Shown here: piece by piece, positions 60,673 through 64,000 of the stretch
How the letters are laid out: each line of letters starts with the position of its first letter
Numbering within the stretch: the first letter of the stretch is position 1
From: Lachnospiraceae bacterium
GTDB lineage: Bacteria > Bacillota > Clostridia > Lachnospirales > Anaerotignaceae
Reading direction: 5' to 3'
DNA length: 64,000 bases
Assembly (NCBI GenBank): GCA_019422065.1
Contig: JAHZEA010000013.1
Coordinates: 1-64,000 of the forward strand
Translations under genes and position numbers: made by a program
Notes under the pieces: generated by a model
Database searches by the model: none
What the model was told of the DNA's origin: nothing
What the model saw: the letters and a program-made list of their open reading frames with translations, nothing else

Positions 60673-61965
60673 TTATTCTGTTTTTATAGCGGCTAAAGCG
60701 CTGAGTTTTGTGGCTCTTACAGCAGGGAAAAATCCAGCCGCTACGCCTACAAATGTGGCAAATACTATACCTAAGAGCCCAAGCCAAATAGGAATAACTG
60801 AAAGGGTTTGCTGTCCCATGCTTACACCTACAACATTAACTATTTTAGAAACACCATAACTTATGGCAACACCTACTAATCCGCCCATAAAGCCTATAAA
60901 AGCGGCTTCAGTAAGGAATAACCTTCGTATGTCGGCAACAGTAGCACCTATAACCTTCATAACACCTATTTCACGTGTTCTTTCGTAAATACTCATAACC
61001 ATAGTATTTGTTATACCTATAGCAGCTACAACAAGCGATATAGCACCTATAGCACCAAGAACCATTTGAAGCATTTTAGATGTTTCCTGTGTCTGTTTAA
61101 GGTAATCAACAAGGCTGTATGTTTCAAAGCCCATATCTTTTATTTCCTGCTGAATTTTTTCTACTGAGTTAATATCATCAGCCTTAACCATTGCCGAGTC
61201 GTATACGCCTTTTTTCTTATTAGAACTGTTTGTTTCACCTTTTGCTTTTTGGTATTTTTGTCTTTCAGCAACCAATTTTTCAACATCGGCTAAAGGCATA
61301 ACAGTATAATAACTGTTTTGGCCGTTTTCCTTCATTTCACCTACAACTTCTATTTTTTTAGGCTTAATAGACTTATCCATTTGTTTAGTTCCGTAACTAT
61401 TGTCGTATGTAATTTGGAACTTATCGTTATACGGGTCAATCTCTATAGACTGCGAGCCGTTCCATCTGTACTGCCAGCTGAGTTTTGGATTATAAAAGCC
61501 TGTTTTAGCATAAGCACTAAGCACAACAGCCATAGAGTCACCCTCTTGCAGTGTTCTGCCTGTGCTTACATCAAGCCCCATGGCCTCCATTGTTTCAGGC
61601 AATATTCCCATTATGGAAGTATCATAAACATTTCTTCCGTCTATTAATGTAAAATATTCCTGTAAAACCGGAGTAACAACCTCTACTCCATCTATCTTTT
61701 TAAATTTCTCTAAGCTTGCAGTATCAATCTGCACTTTTTCTTTACTTTTGCTATCTGATGAATAAGGCGCATTTACATTTATTACATAAAGGCTGCCCAT
61801 TTCCTCTATCTGTTGTCTGTAACCAACATTCATACCTATACCAACAGATATCATTACTACTATTGAGGCAGTACCTATTATAACGCCTAATACAGTAAGG
61901 AACGTTCGCAGCTTACGCTTCCACAAATTACGCAGAGCCATGTTTATTAAATCAAAGCTGCTCAT
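60673..61965 (-). CDS. MacB/FtsX-type ABC transporter permease
   Basis: A 430-residue permease with one N-terminal membrane segment (LRTFLTVLGVIIGTASIVVMISVGIG), a large extracellular MacB-periplasmic-like domain (about 45-290) and three C-terminal membrane segments in the FtsX domain (starting VVAAIGITNTMVMSIYERTREIGVMKVIGA). The ORF can open at 61995, but AAGGAAAGG is best placed for the ATG at 61965. It overlaps the end of the upstream surface protein by 14 bases, so the two are co-expressed. The ATPase is not in view and is probably encoded beyond the right edge. The substrate is unknown. Confidence 0.88.
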   Translation of the reverse strand: MSSFDLINMALRNLWKRKLRTFLTVLGVIIGTASIVVMISVGIGMNVGYRQQIEEMGSLYVINVNAPYSSDSKSKEKVQIDTASLEKFKKIDGVEVVTPVLQEYFTLIDGRNVYDTSIMGILPETMEAMGLDVSTGRTLQEGDSMAVVLSAYAKTGFYNPKLSWQYRWNGSQSIEIDPYNDKFQITYDNSYGTKQMDKSIKPKKIEVVGEMKENGQNSYYTVMPLADVEKLVAERQKYQKAKGETNSSNKKKGVYDSAMVKADDINSVEKIQQEIKDMGFETYSLVDYLKQTQETSKMLQMVLGAIGAISLVVAAIGITNTMVMSIYERTREIGVMKVIGATVADIRRLFLTEAAFIGFMGGLVGVAISYGVSKIVNVVGVSMGQQTLSVIPIWLGLLGIVFATFVGVAAGFFPAVRATKLSALAAIKTE

Positions 61966-64000
61966 TTTCATCCTTTCCTTCCATATCGTCATCATCTAAA
62001 TCATCGGCTATAAGTCTTGCGTCTTTTCTTTTTTTAATTACTTTTAAAACTACAACAAGTATAATTATGCCTACAACAGCTCCTACGCCTATACCTATTT
62101 TAGCTTTAAGGCTAAGCCCCTGATTCATGTCCATATCATCAGGCATCATTTCGCCGCCCATGGTATCATCCATAACCGGCTCAATACCGTTTATAGTGTA
62201 TTCCTTAACCTGCTGTATCTGCTCACCGCTTGGGTCATCGTACGAAATAGTCAGCTTAAAGTTATTTAAGCCCATGTTGTTAACTGAAAAACTACCTTCA
62301 TAGTAATTGCTGTCGCCAGGTGAGCAGTTGCCTATATATGTGCTCTTGTTCTGTGTAGTTATATCACCCTCAAGACTTACCTTAAGATTGCTTATATCAA
62401 CCTTTCCTGTGTTGTGAATATCAAAATATACACTTATAGGCATACCTATTTCAGATGATTCAGGTACAAATATTTCGCTTGTATCAATCTGTGAAACCTG
62501 TTTTACATTTATACCCAAAAGCTCTGTTGCTGTATATTCGTTTCCGCTTTCGTCCTCGTACTCAAAATTAACTGTAAGAGTATAAGTTTTTGGCTGAGCT
62601 GAAGGCACAGTATAAAGAGTCATAGTTTTGCTTACAGTGCCTTTTGGCGCTATTGAGTCATAATAAAATGTATTGCTGCTGTCTACAGGTGTAAATACGT
62701 TTCCTGATTTTTCGTTTTCTGATGAAGTTTCCTCAACCATAGTAAGGTACATCTTAACATTCTTAACAGCTTTTTCAATATGAGTATTTAAAAATGTCAT
62801 TGTAAGGTCAAAGTTTTCACCTGCCATTACTATAACCGGGTCGCACTTATAATCGCTTACAATTATCTTTGGCTTACTTTCTTTCTTGTCGCCTTCTTCT
62901 TCGTCCTTATCAGGGTTTGTAACGTTAGCGCCGCCGTACTGTGTTACTGTGTAATCTTTGCCGCCCATTTTGTACTCAAGCTTAAACTCTACAGTATAAT
63001 TTCTTGAAGAAGCATTGCCTGTAGGGGCAAATGTAAATGTATAATCAGCTGATTTACCAGGCTGAAGCTCTTTAAGCGAGAATGTACTGTTGCTCTTTGG
63101 CACTATGTTTCCGCCTTCGCCATATTCGGCAGCTGAAATTCTTATATTTTCCGCAGCGGCATCGCCATAATTCTTAATTGTAAATGAGAAATCAAAATTT
63201 TGATTTACACCATATGTGCCGCCCGGTTCTTTTACATTTTCAATTCTTAAATCAGCATTTTTGCCGCTTCCGGCTCCTACTGAAACAAAATACTTTTCCT
63301 CATATGTATGCTCTGTTCCGTTTTCGTCGTTAAATACAACTTTAACTGTTATAGGATAACTTCCATCTTCCATAGCACTGTTTGTGGTTAAGTTAAACGA
63401 AATTGTTTCTTTTGTTCCGGCCCAGATTTTAGAAAACTTTTTCTGATTTGTACCGTTAACGCCTACTCCTGCCGGGTCAAGATTTTCAAGAGAAACAACA
63501 GCATTATACAAATTAAGAGGGCCTTGGTTAAAAAGCTCAAATGTCAATACTGAACTATCACCTGCGTTTAAAGTAGACGGATTTAATTTGTAGTTCTGGA
63601 AATTGAAAGCTGGTATTCCTGAAGCATTTTTAATTTTAAAATAAATAGTTGATGTGCTGTCATAAGAAAAACCATCGTTATTTAAAAATTGGAACTTAAT
63701 ATTTACGGCGTATGTTTTTGTAGGTGCCGTTCTGTCTGCTGACACTGTAAGATTAATTGTTCTTTCGCCATTTGCCGATATAGTGCCTATATTGCTGGAT
63801 TGGGCATTTAATGTTACTTTAAGCGGGTTTTCACTGGCATTTTCCACTGTTGGTATAACAACAACAGATTTTGCAACACTTGTACTTGTGTTCCTTACTC
63901 TTAAAGCAATGCTTGTTTCTTGCCCCGGCTCTATCTCGTAAATATTGCCGCTTACAACATTAATAATAGGCGTTCCCGCAGGTTCTTTCTCATCATCATC
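61952..64000 (-). CDS. Surface protein with CARDB-like repeats and C-terminal anchor, 5' end outside window
   Basis: The reading frame stays open to the right edge, so the protein is longer than the 682 residues visible; the GTG at 63847 is only an internal codon. It has about five Ig-like (CARDB/NEW3-like) repeats, each with a strand like FNFQNYKLNPSTLNAGDSSVLTFELFNQGP or KIIVSDYKCDPVIVMAGENFDLTMTFLNTH. Near the C-terminus is one membrane segment (IGIGVGAVVGIIILVVVLKVI) followed by a basic then acidic cytoplasmic tail. It is coupled by overlap to the MacB-like permease, a pairing suggesting an extracellular accessory part of that transporter. Confidence 0.82.
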   Translation of the reverse strand, partial: DDDEKEPAGTPIINVVSGNIYEIEPGQETSIALRVRNTSTSVAKSVVVIPTVENASENPLKVTLNAQSSNIGTISANGERTINLTVSADRTAPTKTYAVNIKFQFLNNDGFSYDSTSTIYFKIKNASGIPAFNFQNYKLNPSTLNAGDSSVLTFELFNQGPLNLYNAVVSLENLDPAGVGVNGTNQKKFSKIWAGTKETISFNLTTNSAMEDGSYPITVKVVFNDENGTEHTYEEKYFVSVGAGSGKNADLRIENVKEPGGTYGVNQNFDFSFTIKNYGDAAAENIRISAAEYGEGGNIVPKSNSTFSLKELQPGKSADYTFTFAPTGNASSRNYTVEFKLEYKMGGKDYTVTQYGGANVTNPDKDEEEGDKKESKPKIIVSDYKCDPVIVMAGENFDLTMTFLNTHIEKAVKNVKMYLTMVEETSSENEKSGNVFTPVDSSNTFYYDSIAPKGTVSKTMTLYTVPSAQPKTYTLTVNFEYEDESGNEYTATELLGINVKQVSQIDTSEIFVPESSEIGMPISVYFDIHNTGKVDISNLKVSLEGDITTQNKSTYIGNCSPGDSNYYEGSFSVNNMGLNNFKLTISYDDPSGEQIQQVKEYTINGIEPVMDDTMGGEMMPDDMDMNQGLSLKAKIGIGVGAVVGIIILVVVLKVIKKRKDARLIADDLDDDDMEGKDENEQL

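Noticed and set aside
61966..61995. Upstream start of the MacB-like permease
   Set aside because: The extra ten residues have no ribosome binding site and would overlap the previous gene by 44 bases; the ATG at 61965 has AAGGAAAGG.
63847..63847. GTG at 63847 as the start of the CARDB-like protein
   Set aside because: The same frame stays open with good protein-like sequence (VSGNIYEIEPGQETS) to the window edge, so the gene starts outside.
1..64000. CRISPR arrays, tRNA or rRNA genes, insertion sequences
   Set aside because: No regularly spaced repeats, cloverleaf-like or rRNA-like segments, or transposase genes were seen; the only mobile-type gene is the tyrosine recombinase.

Overview
The window is AT-rich, single-membrane, Gram-positive type DNA that fits an anaerobic motile member of the Clostridia, probably of the Lachnospirales group. 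The basis is gene content and order: a Clostridium-type fla/che operon with FliY in place of a simple FliN, CheC/CheD/CheV, FliW-CsrA, no L- or P-ring genes, an S-layer homology (SLH) protein, strong AGGAGG ribosome binding sites and frequent TTG/GTG starts. The assignment is inferred from these features alone, without a database search.

Layout. 1-7.5 kb (minus strand): a hook-length-control-like protein (YlqG type), a free-standing FlhB C-terminal domain, a 1500-residue SLH surface protein and two membrane proteins. 7.6-12.1 kb (plus): cheA-cheW-cheR-cheB. 12.4-17.7 kb (minus): the late flagellar operon flgM-flgN-flgK-flgL-yviE-fliW-csrA. 17.8-19.2 kb: an orphan FtsE-like ATPase and a secreted C39-like peptidase. 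19.2-22.7 kb (minus): fliD-fliS-fliT-like. 22.8-24.5 kb (plus): a ParA ATPase and a ComFB-domain protein. 24.6-26.9 kb (minus): cheV and a degenerate EAL-HDOD protein. 26.9-50.1 kb (minus): one long fla/che operon from flgB to cheD, including the sigma-28 gene fliA. 50.1-52.2 kb: a long regulatory region and a lone tyrosine recombinase. 52.2-54.0 kb: a methyl-accepting chemotaxis protein. 54.1-64 kb (minus): a DUF815 ATPase, the ilvB-ilvN(ACT)-ilvC branched-chain amino acid operon behind a leader-peptide attenuator, an archaeal-type phosphoglycerate mutase, and a MacB/FtsX-type permease with a surface-exposed partner protein.

How it works together. The early operon (flgB to cheD) builds the basal body, export gate, hook, motor and switch, and encodes FliA (sigma-28). 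FliA is predicted to fire a set of promoters with one shared layout, TTAT (or TTAA/TAAT), 15 bases, then xxCGATAW. I find these upstream of cheA, flgM, fliD, cheV and the MCP gene. FlgM holds FliA until the hook is complete. FliW-CsrA would couple flagellin export to flagellin translation, although no flagellin gene lies in the window. CheA/W/R/B/V/C/D/Y and the MCP form a complete Bacillus-type chemotaxis pathway.

Most notable: a possible invertible promoter segment upstream of flgB next to a tyrosine recombinase; fliI with no ATG/GTG/TTG available and a probable ACG start; a ParA-ComFB pair that may link cyclic dinucleotides to positioning; no fliL, flhF or flhG at their usual places; a coiled-coil insertion of about 170 residues in FlgK; a terminator hairpin between a sigma-28 promoter and the MCP gene; and a complete, readable ilv attenuator.
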